Shown in pieces: positions 18,022 to 25,948 of a stretch of DNA of 64,000 nt. The notes under the pieces were generated by a model that saw only the letters and a program-made list of their open reading frames with translations, did not search any database and was not told the origin of the DNA. The stretch covers positions 2,073,111-2,137,110 of the forward strand of contig LR594584.1 of the NCBI GenBank assembly GCA_901538445.1, written 5' to 3'. The DNA is from Gemmataceae bacterium. Its GTDB lineage: Bacteria > Planctomycetota > Planctomycetia > Gemmatales > Gemmataceae. Every line of letters begins with the position of its first letter. Positions within the stretch are counted from its first letter, which is position 1. A program made the position numbers and the translations under genes.

Positions 18022-18039
18022 CCGTGTCTCCTTCTCTCC

Positions 18040-18121
18040 GTCGCAGGTCGTCACGTCGTCAGGTCATCAAGTCGGAACCCAATGGGTGACTTGATGACCT
18101 GACGACGTGACGACCTGCGAC
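18040..18121. repeat. Perfect 34-base inverted repeat (family I)
   Basis: The left arm (18040-18073) and right arm (18088-18121) are exact complements over 34 bases with a 14-base loop; the arm contains GTCACGTCGTCAGGTCATCA. It lies one base after the stop codon of the kinase-FtsK gene and about 18 bases before the oxidoreductase start, all on the minus strand. It may separate the two units or affect translation of the oxidoreductase. Confidence 0.92.
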
Positions 18122-18122
18122 T

Positions 18123-21100
18123 TTACACCGCGGCGGGTTCCGGGTTCAACCCGACCCCGGTGCGCGAGCGCAGCGCCTTGGCGGCTGTGTCGAGCCACTC
18201 AGTCGCCGGCAAGCCGTAGGGGCGGAACTTCTCGGGGCGGTCCTGGTCCTCGACCAGGAACAGCGCCCGGTTTCGCCCCAAACGAGAGGCGGCCGGGGTG
18301 TCCATGAGCGTGCTCGAGTCGGTGGGGCTCATCTGGAACAGCACCCGCATGCCGAACTCGCGGAGCTGCGGGCGGTCGAACGACCGGTTCAGGTTCGTGA
18401 GCGAGTCGCACCACACGATCAGGTGAATGCCGACCGGCGGCCCGTCCCGCAGGAGCGCCGCGAAGCGCTCCGACGGCGTCGGCTCGCGGTCGGCGCCGCG
18501 GCGGCCGAAGCTGTAGTCGTCCTCGGCCTTCCGCAGCTCGCGGAACCGGTGGACGCCGAACACGAGCAGGAACCGCGGGGTGCGGTCGCCCGATTCGCCT
18601 TTGTGCCGCCGGTCCATCTCGATTGCGAGTTCGGCGATCGCGGCCGGCAGCCCGGAGCGCGGCGGCGCGAACACCCCCGGCACCTTCCCGGCGAGCTGCG
18701 TGAGGTAGTCGGCGTCGGCCGCGTCGTCCGGCGTGCCGTCGAGAATGGCGAACCGGGCTCCCCTCTCCCCTTGCGGGAGAGGGATTGGGGGTGAGGGGTT
18801 GTCTTTGGTCTCATACCCCTCACCCGCCGGCGAAGCGCCGGCACCCTCTCCCGTGCGGGGAGAGGGCAAGACCGCAAGTTGCGCCGAGAGGCCGAGGGCC
18901 GCCGACGCGAACAGCCCGCGGGCCGCGTCCTCGTTCTGGCCGATCACGAGCAGGTTCGCGCTGCCGACCGGGCGGAACGCGGCCGCGGTCGGCTCCTTGA
19001 TCGCGACCGGCTCGCCGAGCCACGCCAGCGGCACCTTCGCGGGCGCTTGCATACTCAGGGCGCGAGAGAGGGCAGGGTTGTTCGCGAGGTCGGCGCTGGT
19101 GTTGCCGGCGAACACGAGCGGCGGCGGCCAGCGGTCGCCGGCACGGTCGCGGAGTTCGGCCAGCACCGCCTCGCGCTTCTCCTCCGCGAGCCACACAACC
19201 TGGAACGGGTCGTTCCCCTCGACCAGCCCGTTCTGGTCGTTGTAGATCGCCTCGCCGGGCCGCGAGAGCAGCCGGGCCGCGGAGTTGTCCTTGCTCAGAA
19301 TGAGCTGCGCGTCGGCGTCGGAGCACTGGAGCGCGACGCGCACGGCCATCTGGTCGATCGTGCTGCGGGCCAGCGAGTACGCGCCTCCCAGAGTTTGCGA
19401 GCCGAGCACGACGTGCATCCCGAACGCCCGGCCCTGCCGCACGAGGCGGTCGAGCAGCAGCGATGCTTCCTGGGCCACCTTGTCGTCCTCGGTGAAGAAC
19501 GCCTGGAACTCGTCCACGATGAGCAGGATGCGGGGCGTCTTCTCGTTCGGGTGCGCGGCGCGGTACCCGGCGAGGTCGTTGACCCCGCTGTCGCGGAACT
19601 TCTCGCCGCGCTCGCGGAGGATCACGTCGAGCCGCTGGAGCACGCTCAGCCCGAACTCGCGCTCGCTCTGGATCGCCACGACCCGGGCGTGCGGGAGCCG
19701 GTACGTCGCGTACCACTGGAACTCGACGCCCTCCTTGAAGTCGATGAGGTACAGTTCGGCCTCGTCCGGGCTGTACGTCAGCGCGAGGTTCGTGATGAGC
19801 GCGTGCAGCAGCGTCGACTTGCCCGAACCGGTCTTGCCGGCGACGAGCGCGTGCTGTGCGGTGCCGCGGCCGAGGGTGAACGCCTGCTTCCGGGTCGCCC
19901 CGGCGCGGCCCACGGGCACCTCGAACGACCGCGAGGCGTCGCCGGTCCACTCCTCGCCGGGCTTCGGCGCGATGTACGCGAACGGCACCTCGACGCGGGC
20001 CGCGGCCTTGCTCGCCTTGCCCACCCGCTGCACAATCTGCGCGACGGCGCTCGTGCCGGGCGGCGGGTCGAGAACGAGCGGGAATGTGGCCAGCACCGGG
20101 TCCTTCGGGACGAACGCGCCCTCCTTCCACGTCAGCGTGAGGCTCGCGGCCTCGACGTCGTGGATGTTGAAGTCGCGCGGCATCGCCATGCGGGTGTCGG
20201 CGCTCACGAGCGTGCAGACCCCGCACGACGGGCCGCTCTGCACGATGCTGATGAGCCGCTTGGCGGCGTCCGGGGTGAACCCGGCCGGGAAGTTGGCGAT
20301 CACCAGCACGCGGTACGGCTCGGCCACCTCGCCGGCCGCCCGGTTGTAGTCCTCGATCGACTTGTACTGGTTCCGGAGGTACTTCTGGATCACGCTCGCG
20401 ATGTGGTCGGTGAGGTCCACGAGCCGCTGCTCGATCTGCACCGGCTCGGTCCAGATCTGCGAGGTGACGAGCTTCTCGTCGTGGTCGGCGAGGTGCATGA
20501 ACGCGGCGAAGTTGTCGCCGAGGCCGACCGGGTCGATGATGGTGAACCGTACCTTCCCCGGGGGCAGCCCGGTGAGGAACCGGAGCATCATCGCCTGGAG
20601 CGCGCCGACGGCGACGGCCCGGCCCTCGTCGCGGGCGCGCAGCAGCACCGAGCACCGGTCCGGGAACGGGAGGAACGCCGGCACCGGGGCGGATAGCTCG
20701 GCCGGCGGCGCGAGCTTCGGGTCGGCGGAGACGCCCTCCGGCACCGTTGCCATATCGACGAGCCAGTCGCCGCACCGCACGCCCTGCGGCACGCGCGCCA
20801 CGAGCGGGCGGTCCGGGCTCGCGACCTCGTCCCACGCGGGGAACAAGTCCTGGCCCTCGGCGCGGAGCGCGGCGAACTCGGCGGCGACCTGCGTGGTGGC
20901 CCGCTCCCACGCGGTCGCGGCCGCCTGCCACGCCGTGTCGCGCGCGACAGTTGCAGCGGCGGTGCGCTCGGCGTGCGCCGCTTCGATCTGCGACAACTCC
21001 CGCTCGAACCGCACCTCGGCCGCCGCCCGGGTCGCGCGGTAACCGTCGTTCTCCGCCTTCGTCGCGGCGGCGCGGGCCGCTTCGAGCGCCGCGGTCTTCG

Positions 21101-23126
21101 CCTCGTACTGGGTGCTCGCTCGCTCGGTCTCCGCGTCGTACTGCTTCTTCTGGGAAGCGAACGAGGGCAGGAAGTGGTCGTCGGTGTCCTTGCGCTTGCG
21201 GGCGTGGCGGTCGGCGATCCGGGCGCGCTCGGTGGCGTACTCTTGCGCGGCGAAGTCGTTGAGCAGGCGAACGGCGCGCTCGGCGACCGCCAGCGCCTCG
21301 CCCACTTCCGCACCAACCCGGAGCGTCGCCTTCTTCCCCGCGGACCGCACAGCGAGCCACAGGCCGACGCCCACCACGAGCGCGACGCCGACCGTGGCGC
21401 CGGCCGCGGTGGTCGGGTCGAGCGCCGCGAACGACGCCGCCCCGAGCGTAGCACCAACGAACACGCACGCGAGCAACCCGCGGACCCCGCACCACGGCGC
21501 GAGCTTCAGCGCGGCGAGCCGGTCGCTCGCGGCCTCGGCCGCGTCGGCGGCCCTGTTCATCCGGGTGATGGCGTCGTCGTCCGACGGGTCGGGGAGCGCG
21601 CCGTGGTACTCGATCGCGGCGCGCGTGATGCCGGCGCGCCCGAGCAGCGGCTCGGCGGCGGCCCACACGTCGGCGACCCGCTCGGCCCCGGCCGCGGCCT
21701 TGCGCTGGAGCGCCTCGTGCTGCTCCCTAGCGGCCTTCTCGCCCGCTTCGAGGAGCGAGTCGTGGTGCCACAGCTTGTCCTCGTACTCCTTGCGGCCCTT
21801 CTCCTCGGCGGCGGTGAACTTCGCGGTGCGCGTGGTGCGGGCCTCGGCGAGCGCCCGGTCGGCCGCGAGTTGCTCCGTCTCGTGCTTCTCGGTGATCCCG
21901 GCGAGCGCCGCGGCGTGGCTCGAATCGAGGCGGCCGAGTTCGGCCTCGCGGGCGGCCGCGGTCGCCTTGCGGGCGCGGGCCACCTCGCGGTCGGCCCTGT
22001 CGGTCGCGGCGTCGAACGCCGCCTTCAGTTCGGCCTCGGCCGCGGCGCGGGCGCGGACGGCGTCGGTGAGTTTCGCAACGGCGGCGCGTTCCCGGTCGAA
22101 AAAGTTCTCGGGCATGGGTCTCGGTCCCGCGTGGGGGTGTCCGGCCGGGCCGCCGGTGGGTGAGTGGGACAGGAACGCCGGGGAGCGGAGGAAGTCGTCG
22201 AGCGCGGCGACGACCCCCGCGGCGGTCGGGTAGCGGTTCTCGGGCCTGCGGGCGAGCATCCTCGCGACGATCGCGTCGAGGGCCGGGGGCACGTCGGGCC
22301 GCCGCACCCGCACCGACGGCGGGGGCTCGGCGCGGGCCTGGGCGAGCTTCTCGGCGAACGTTTCCCCGGGGCACGGGACGTCGCCGGTCAGCAGGAAGTA
22401 CAGCGTGGCCCCGAGGCTGAACACGTCGGACCGCGCGTCCGCCGTTCGCGCGTCGGCCGCCTGCTCGGGCGACGCGAAGTCGGGCGTGCCGACGAACCGC
22501 GGGTGGTGGTCGGCGGCGCTTGCGGCGCGGTCCGTCGCGGCGACCCGCGCCAGCCCGAGGTCGAGCACCTTCACGACCCGGTTCCGCAGCGGGGGCGGCG
22601 GGTCCGCGAGCGGGCTCGGCGCCACCATCAGGTTCGCCGGCTTCACGTCGCGGTGGACCACGCCGCGCTCGTGCGCGTGGTGCAACCCGGCGGCCGCCTG
22701 GCGGGCGTAGGTCGCGGCGTCGGCGACCGGGAGCGGGCCGCCGCGGCGCACGAGCCGCTGCAGGTCGATCCCGTTCACGTACTCCATCGCGAGGTACGGG
22801 AACGGCCCGTCGAGCTCGGTGTGGTACACCGTCACGACGTTCGGGTGGCTCACGCTCGCGGTGGCCGCGGCCTCGCGGGCGAACAGCTCGCGGTTCCCGT
22901 CGGCGTTGAGCGCGTGCGGGTTGATCGCCTTGAGCGCGACGACCCGGTCGAGCGCGACCTGCCGGGCCTTGTACACGATGCCCATGCCGCCGCGGCTCAG
23001 CTCCTCGATCAGCTCGAACCCGGGGACCGTGCGGCCCGGGACCAGCGCCGCGGACTCGGCGGCCGTCCGGGCCTGCTCGTCGGGCGACTGGAAGACGGTC
23101 CGCTGGTCCTCGGAGGGGTCGGGCAC
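18123..23126 (-). CDS. Serine/threonine kinase fused to FtsK/EssC-type secretion ATPase
   Basis: A 1667-residue protein in one open frame. Residues ~37-312 form a Hanks-type kinase with glycine loop SRGGMGIVYK, VALK lysine (66), HRDVKPAN (Asp 160) and DLG (189), so it looks active. A long Ala/Glu-rich coiled coil follows (~340-540). Two membrane helices (~549-568 and ~577-592) are next, then a second coiled coil (~610-760). Three FtsK/SpoIIIE-like modules follow: a degenerate one (~785-1030), an intact one with Walker A GKTGSGKST (~1097-1105) and Walker B ILLIVDE (~1200), and a degenerate third (~1380-1640). This is the EccC/EssC order. A repeat-derived insert occupies ~1417-1457. GTG 23126 is preferred (GAGGCGG upstream); GTG 23165 is possible. 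It should power export of the WXG100-like protein encoded upstream. Confidence 0.88.
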   Translation of the reverse strand: MPDPSEDQRTVFQSPDEQARTAAESAALVPGRTVPGFELIEELSRGGMGIVYKARQVALDRVVALKAINPHALNADGNRELFAREAAATASVSHPNVVTVYHTELDGPFPYLAMEYVNGIDLQRLVRRGGPLPVADAATYARQAAAGLHHAHERGVVHRDVKPANLMVAPSPLADPPPPLRNRVVKVLDLGLARVAATDRAASAADHHPRFVGTPDFASPEQAADARTADARSDVFSLGATLYFLLTGDVPCPGETFAEKLAQARAEPPPSVRVRRPDVPPALDAIVARMLARRPENRYPTAAGVVAALDDFLRSPAFLSHSPTGGPAGHPHAGPRPMPENFFDRERAAVAKLTDAVRARAAAEAELKAAFDAATDRADREVARARKATAAAREAELGRLDSSHAAALAGITEKHETEQLAADRALAEARTTRTAKFTAAEEKGRKEYEDKLWHHDSLLEAGEKAAREQHEALQRKAAAGAERVADVWAAAEPLLGRAGITRAAIEYHGALPDPSDDDAITRMNRAADAAEAASDRLAALKLAPWCGVRGLLACVFVGATLGAASFAALDPTTAAGATVGVALVVGVGLWLAVRSAGKKATLRVGAEVGEALAVAERAVRLLNDFAAQEYATERARIADRHARKRKDTDDHFLPSFASQKKQYDAETERASTQYEAKTAALEAARAAATKAENDGYRATRAAAEVRFERELSQIEAAHAERTAAATVARDTAWQAAATAWERATTQVAAEFAALRAEGQDLFPAWDEVASPDRPLVARVPQGVRCGDWLVDMATVPEGVSADPKLAPPAELSAPVPAFLPFPDRCSVLLRARDEGRAVAVGALQAMMLRFLTGLPPGKVRFTIIDPVGLGDNFAAFMHLADHDEKLVTSQIWTEPVQIEQRLVDLTDHIASVIQKYLRNQYKSIEDYNRAAGEVAEPYRVLVIANFPAGFTPDAAKRLISIVQSGPSCGVCTLVSADTRMAMPRDFNIHDVEAASLTLTWKEGAFVPKDPVLATFPLVLDPPPGTSAVAQIVQRVGKASKAAARVEVPFAYIAPKPGEEWTGDASRSFEVPVGRAGATRKQAFTLGRGTAQHALVAGKTGSGKSTLLHALITNLALTYSPDEAELYLIDFKEGVEFQWYATYRLPHARVVAIQSEREFGLSVLQRLDVILRERGEKFRDSGVNDLAGYRAAHPNEKTPRILLIVDEFQAFFTEDDKVAQEASLLLDRLVRQGRAFGMHVVLGSQTLGGAYSLARSTIDQMAVRVALQCSDADAQLILSKDNSAARLLSRPGEAIYNDQNGLVEGNDPFQVVWLAEEKREAVLAELRDRAGDRWPPPLVFAGNTSADLANNPALSRALSMQAPAKVPLAWLGEPVAIKEPTAAAFRPVGSANLLVIGQNEDAARGLFASAALGLSAQLAVLPSPRTGEGAGASPAGEGYETKDNPSPPIPLPQGERGARFAILDGTPDDAADADYLTQLAGKVPGVFAPPRSGLPAAIAELAIEMDRRHKGESGDRTPRFLLVFGVHRFRELRKAEDDYSFGRRGADREPTPSERFAALLRDGPPVGIHLIVWCDSLTNLNRSFDRPQLREFGMRVLFQMSPTDSSTLMDTPAASRLGRNRALFLVEDQDRPEKFRPYGLPATEWLDTAAKALRSRTGVGLNPEPAAV
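18757..18867. repeat. Palindromic repeat inserted in frame in the kinase-FtsK gene (family H)
   Basis: About 111 bases made of nested hairpins: CCCCTCTCCCCTTGCGGGAG..., GTGAGGGG with CCCCTCAC, GCCGGCGAAGCGCCGGC, and CCCTCTCCCGTGCGGGGAGAGG. It adds about 37 codons without a stop and is translated as a Pro/Gly-rich segment (SPRTGEGAGASPAGEG ... PSPPIPLPQGERG) between a helix (GLSAQL) and a strand (RFAILDG) of the third ATPase module. It closely resembles intergenic repeats found in many bacteria. Confidence 0.85.
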
Positions 23127-23178
23127 GGGTCCGCCTCGGCGGGTGGGTGATGGGTCCGGGCACACATCGTACCCGACC

Positions 23179-23403
23179 TCAGAACCCGGTGAACTCGCAT
23201 TCCTGGCGGACCTGGACGAACAGCGTGGCGAGCTGGTCGATGGCCCGCAGCGCGTCGGAAACGGCCCGGTCGAGTTCGTCCACCACCTTCTCGCCGTGCT
23301 CGCGGCGGACCCCGTCGTCCCACTCGGTGAGGACGGCCTCCCACCGGGCGCGGGCGGTCTTCTGGGCGTCGTAGATCTGGCTGCGGGTGGAACCGAACCG
23401 CAT
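23179..23403 (-). CDS. Small helical protein of the secretion locus
   Basis: A 74-residue, almost fully helical protein of unknown function. The segments ARWEAVLTEWDDGVRREH and DELDRAVSDALRAIDQLATL suggest a helical hairpin like those of WXG100 proteins, but no W-x-G turn is present. It lies 52 bases upstream of the kinase-FtsK gene on the same strand, so it is probably part of the same transcript. ATG 23403 is chosen because upstream codons are repeat-derived. It may be a second substrate, partner or chaperone. Confidence 0.7.
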   Translation of the reverse strand: MRFGSTRSQIYDAQKTARARWEAVLTEWDDGVRREHGEKVVDELDRAVSDALRAIDQLATLFVQVRQECEFTGF

Positions 23404-23408
23404 GACCG

Positions 23409-23558
23409 AACCTCGAAAGCACGAAATTCGAAGCACGAAATCCGAAACAGAGTAGAGACGCTGGCCCGGTTACCCGCTTCCGCCGCCTTCGTTCGGATTT
23501 CGTGCTTCGGGTTTCGAATTTTCGAGGTTCGGATTTCGTGCTTCGGATTTCGTGCTTA
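23409..23558. repeat. Inverted repeat family D, copy 1 (partly coding)
   Basis: Left arm 23409-23446 (words such as GAAGCACGAAATTCGAAGCA) and right arm 23492-23558, which repeats the word TTCGGATTTCGTGCTTCG about twice. The right arm lies inside the 3' end of the gene at 23470-24063 and encodes its tail. A cleaner copy is at 37976-38051. Confidence 0.85.
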
Positions 23559-24063
23559 CTCCCGCGGACGGGGCCGGGGCGTAGTCGGGCCGCAGGCCGG
23601 CGTAGGCGTCGAGCGAGCCGATCCGGCGCGCGAGGTCAGCGAGCGCCTTCGGCAGCGCGCCCTCGACGAGGTTCGCGAGCCGCCGGCCGGGGCCGCCGTA
23701 CAGTTCGTCGATCATCTTCGGCAGCCGCTGGAGCCACTGCCGGCACTTCACCACCTGGTCCTCGGCGTGTTCGAGCCGCGCCCTGGCGACCCGTAGATTC
23801 TTCTCCTGCACGGTGCAGTCGGGCTCGCGGCCGTCCCAGTTCGGGAACTTCCGCTGCGACAGCTCGGCCTTGCACCGGGTGACGTCGTCCTCGCAGTCGC
23901 GGATCGCCCGCTGCCACCGCGCCAGTTGCTCGGCGACCCAGTCCTCGGCGCGGCGCAACTCGAGGTTCACGCCCGCGAGCGCCTCTCCGAGCGTGTCGCC
24001 GTAGGTGGCCAGCGCGGCGTGCCACTCGCGGATCGCGTCGATCGAACGGACGTCGGCTGCCAT
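23470..24063 (-). CDS. Coiled-coil protein of the secretion locus
   Basis: A 197-residue helical protein. Residues ~1-140 form long amphipathic helices (AEDWVAEQLARWQRAIRDCE, RVARARLEHAEDQVVKCRQW), and the hairpin-like layout is that of a large WXG/LXG-type or ESX-associated protein. A TM segment and signal peptide are absent. The last ~28 residues (STKSEARNPNLENSKPEARN...) are translated from a genomic repeat, so the original C-terminus was probably near SLDAYAGLRPDY. It lies between the WXG100-like gene and the 74-residue gene on the same strand. It is likely a substrate or scaffold of the kinase-FtsK machine. Confidence 0.75.
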   Translation of the reverse strand: MAADVRSIDAIREWHAALATYGDTLGEALAGVNLELRRAEDWVAEQLARWQRAIRDCEDDVTRCKAELSQRKFPNWDGREPDCTVQEKNLRVARARLEHAEDQVVKCRQWLQRLPKMIDELYGGPGRRLANLVEGALPKALADLARRIGSLDAYAGLRPDYAPAPSAGVSTKSEARNPNLENSKPEARNPNEGGGSG

Positions 24064-24069
24064 GGCTTC

Positions 24070-24199
24070 GAGGTGAGTGGTGAGTGGACAGTGGGCAGTT
24101 CAAGTGGGCAGTGGAGAGTGGACAGTCAGCACAGAAGCGAGAACCGATCTGGTCTTCTGCATGTCTGCCCACTGTCCACTCTCCACTGCCCACTTGAAG
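24070..24199. repeat. Inverted repeat family E, copy 1
   Basis: Imperfect arms rich in the words GTGGACAGTGGGCAG and AGTGGGCAGTGGAGAGTGGA, with complements CCACTGTCCACTCTCCACTG at the right. It fills the gap between two genes of the secretion locus. A related copy lies at 28891-29007. Confidence 0.82.
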
Positions 24200-24201
24200 C
24201 C

Positions 24202-24474
24202 CTACCGCTGCGACAGGTACTCTTCGACCCGCTCGGCCTTGCGGAGCAGGAACGGGATGTGCTCGCCGGACACGTCGAGGAACCGCTCGATGACCTGCAT
24301 GGTGGTCTCGAACTCTTGGCGGAACCGGTCGTGCTCCTGGTCGCGCCACGAGTCGCCGAGGCCGACGAGCTGGCCGTGGAGCCCGGCGATGCCGGCCTGG
24401 AGGTCGGCGTTGAACCGCTTCAAGTTGGCCGCGAACCGCCGGATCTCGGCGGGGTCTACGATCGCCTGCGACAT
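24202..24474 (-). CDS. WXG100-like protein
   Basis: A 90-residue protein with the size and helix-turn-helix hairpin pattern of WXG100 (ESAT-6-like) proteins. Helix one is EIRRFAANLKRFNADLQAGIAGLHGQLVGL. The turn has W43 in LGDSWRDQEHDRF, where the usual W-x-G is W-R-D. Helix two is FRQEFETTMQVIERFLDVSG. WXG100 proteins are exported by FtsK-type ATPases in type VII secretion, and this gene opens the minus-strand block that ends in such an ATPase. The usual YxxxD/E export signal is not clear at its C-terminus. Start ATG 24474. Confidence 0.82.
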   Translation of the reverse strand: MSQAIVDPAEIRRFAANLKRFNADLQAGIAGLHGQLVGLGDSWRDQEHDRFRQEFETTMQVIERFLDVSGEHIPFLLRKAERVEEYLSQR

Positions 24475-24583
24475 GACCGGCGCTCCCGAACCTGTGACGT
24501 GAGCCGCACTGATGGGGTGACCCGGGAATTATACCCCGGCGGGTGCGTGGCCGTTGGCGCGATTGGCCGCACGTTGGCGGAAT

Positions 24584-24958
24584 TTACTCGTCTTCTTCAT
24601 CCGCGGGCGGGTGCTTGGGCCGCACCATCGGGTACGGGCTGGTCTTGGGGAGCGAGGCGCTCGCCGAGCTGTCGTCGCCGTTCGCGATGTCTTCCGAGTC
24701 GCCCTCGCCCTCGGGCGCTTCGGCGGCCTCCTCGTCGTCGTCGCTGAACTCCCGGGCGCGGAGCTTCGCGAGCGGAACGGCCTTGGTCGCCGGGAGCGGG
24801 TCCGCGTCGAGCCGCTCGACGGTGAACGGGTCGTCCGGGTCGTCGGAGACGGTGAGCGCGAACGTCTGCTGGCACTTGGGGCACTTCGGCTTGAAGTGGC
24901 CGGGCTTCGCGCCCTTCGGGTTGAGCGATGCGCCGCAGTACGGGCACGCGATGCTCAT
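24584..24958 (-). CDS. Zinc-ribbon protein with acidic tail
   Basis: A 124-residue protein. The N-terminal ~45 residues form a zinc ribbon with two CxxC pairs (CPYCGAS and CPKCQQTF). The rest is low-complexity and acidic (SDDDEEAAEAPEGEGDSED), ending with Pro and acidic residues. ATG 24958 begins directly at the ribbon. It lies 109 bases upstream of the WXG100-like gene on the same strand and may belong to the locus, but the gap allows a separate promoter. Function unknown; Ser/Thr residues in the tail could be kinase targets (speculative). Confidence 0.75.
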   Translation of the reverse strand: MSIACPYCGASLNPKGAKPGHFKPKCPKCQQTFALTVSDDPDDPFTVERLDADPLPATKAVPLAKLRAREFSDDDEEAAEAPEGEGDSEDIANGDDSSASASLPKTSPYPMVRPKHPPADEEDE

Positions 24959-25065
24959 GACGGCCCTCGGATCGGGGAGGTATCTGAGACCCGGTGTCGC
25001 GGGAGCTTGAATTATACCAAGCCGGCCCGCCCGCGCCATAGAACGCCGGACGTCCTCATCGCTCC

Positions 25066-25180
25066 CACACCCGGGGCGTTGCCCCGGGCTGAGGTTGTGG
25101 CAGGCCTTCAGCCTGCAAGACACCGGTGAGGACCCCGAAGGGGGCACACAACCCCAGCCCGGGGCAACGCCCCGGGTGTG
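25066..25180. repeat. Inverted repeat family J
   Basis: Outer arms 25066-25099 (ACACCCGGGGCGTTGCCCCG) and 25145-25180 are near-perfect complements, each itself a small hairpin (CCGGGGCGTTGCCCCGG). An inner hairpin, GCAGGCCTTCAGCCTGC, gives a cruciform-like layout. Confidence 0.85.
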
Positions 25181-25210
25181 AGGCGCGGGACGTGCGCCCC
25201 GGTTGCGGCG

Positions 25211-25825
25211 TCACTCCTTCCCCAGCACTAAATCCACCACCCAGCACCCGCGGACGTGTGGGCCGCCGCCGCGGCAGTGCCCCAGAACCTCCTCGTTCTC
25301 GCACCCGGCGTCTTGCAGCGCGTCGGCGAGGATCGGCATCGGGCCGAAGTCCCGCGACTCGTACATCCCACGCGCCAACGCCACCGCCGTGGACGTGCGC
25401 CACACGCCATCGAACGCGACCGGCCGGAACGGGTTCCCGAAGATGTCGCGGAGGAGGGCCAGAAGTGGTTCATCGATGCGAGTATCAGCCCACTCGATGT
25501 CGGGTTGAAGTGCGCATTTTTCGTCACGGTAAGCAGTGATCGCCCGGTGAGCGATGCTCCGTGTCAGTGGGTGTCTCCGGTGCCAGCGAATGTCCCACTC
25601 GTCATCTGTGGGGTATTCGATCTCCATCGACCCTGGAAGAGCATCGGCCTCTAACTCGGCCAACCGCAGGCATTCCACATCTGGAGGCGAAGCCATGAAC
25701 TCGGGGATGAGGCGACAGCAGGCGCAGGCGTAGAGACGCCACCGTCGGTCATCTACATCGTCATCCGCACCACTCAACACAAGCTGATCGAGCTTATCGC
25801 TCGCAAGCCACTCTGCTTCGGTCAT
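25211..25825 (-). CDS. Gemmataceae paralogous family protein (MTEAEWL type)
   Basis: A 204-residue cytoplasmic protein of unknown function. It has the recognisable parts of a family that is multiplied in Gemmata-like genomes: the start MTEAEWLAS, a Cys-rich segment RLYACACCRLIP, the segment LLRDIFGNPFRPV, then MPILADALQDAGC and the ending HCRGGGPHVRGCWVVDLVLG. No catalytic motif is known. The conserved Cys/His residues could bind metal. It is divergent to glnA. Confidence 0.8.
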   Translation of the reverse strand: MTEAEWLASDKLDQLVLSGADDDVDDRRWRLYACACCRLIPEFMASPPDVECLRLAELEADALPGSMEIEYPTDDEWDIRWHRRHPLTRSIAHRAITAYRDEKCALQPDIEWADTRIDEPLLALLRDIFGNPFRPVAFDGVWRTSTAVALARGMYESRDFGPMPILADALQDAGCENEEVLGHCRGGGPHVRGCWVVDLVLGKE

Positions 25826-25948
25826 CGCGTGCCCTCCGGGTTCGCGCTCGCGGGGCGCGGCGAGTTCGTATAACATCGGGACGGGCCATCTCTCCCCAAC
25901 GTTAGTGCCTGTCTCCTGTTTCGGCCTCGCCGCCGAGGGTCTGCCGTC

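Noticed and set aside
22100-22120. Separate start of the FtsK protein at an internal ATG (MPENFF)
   Set aside because: The frame is continuous from the kinase domain without stop, and no good ribosome-binding site precedes this ATG; the fusion is preferred.
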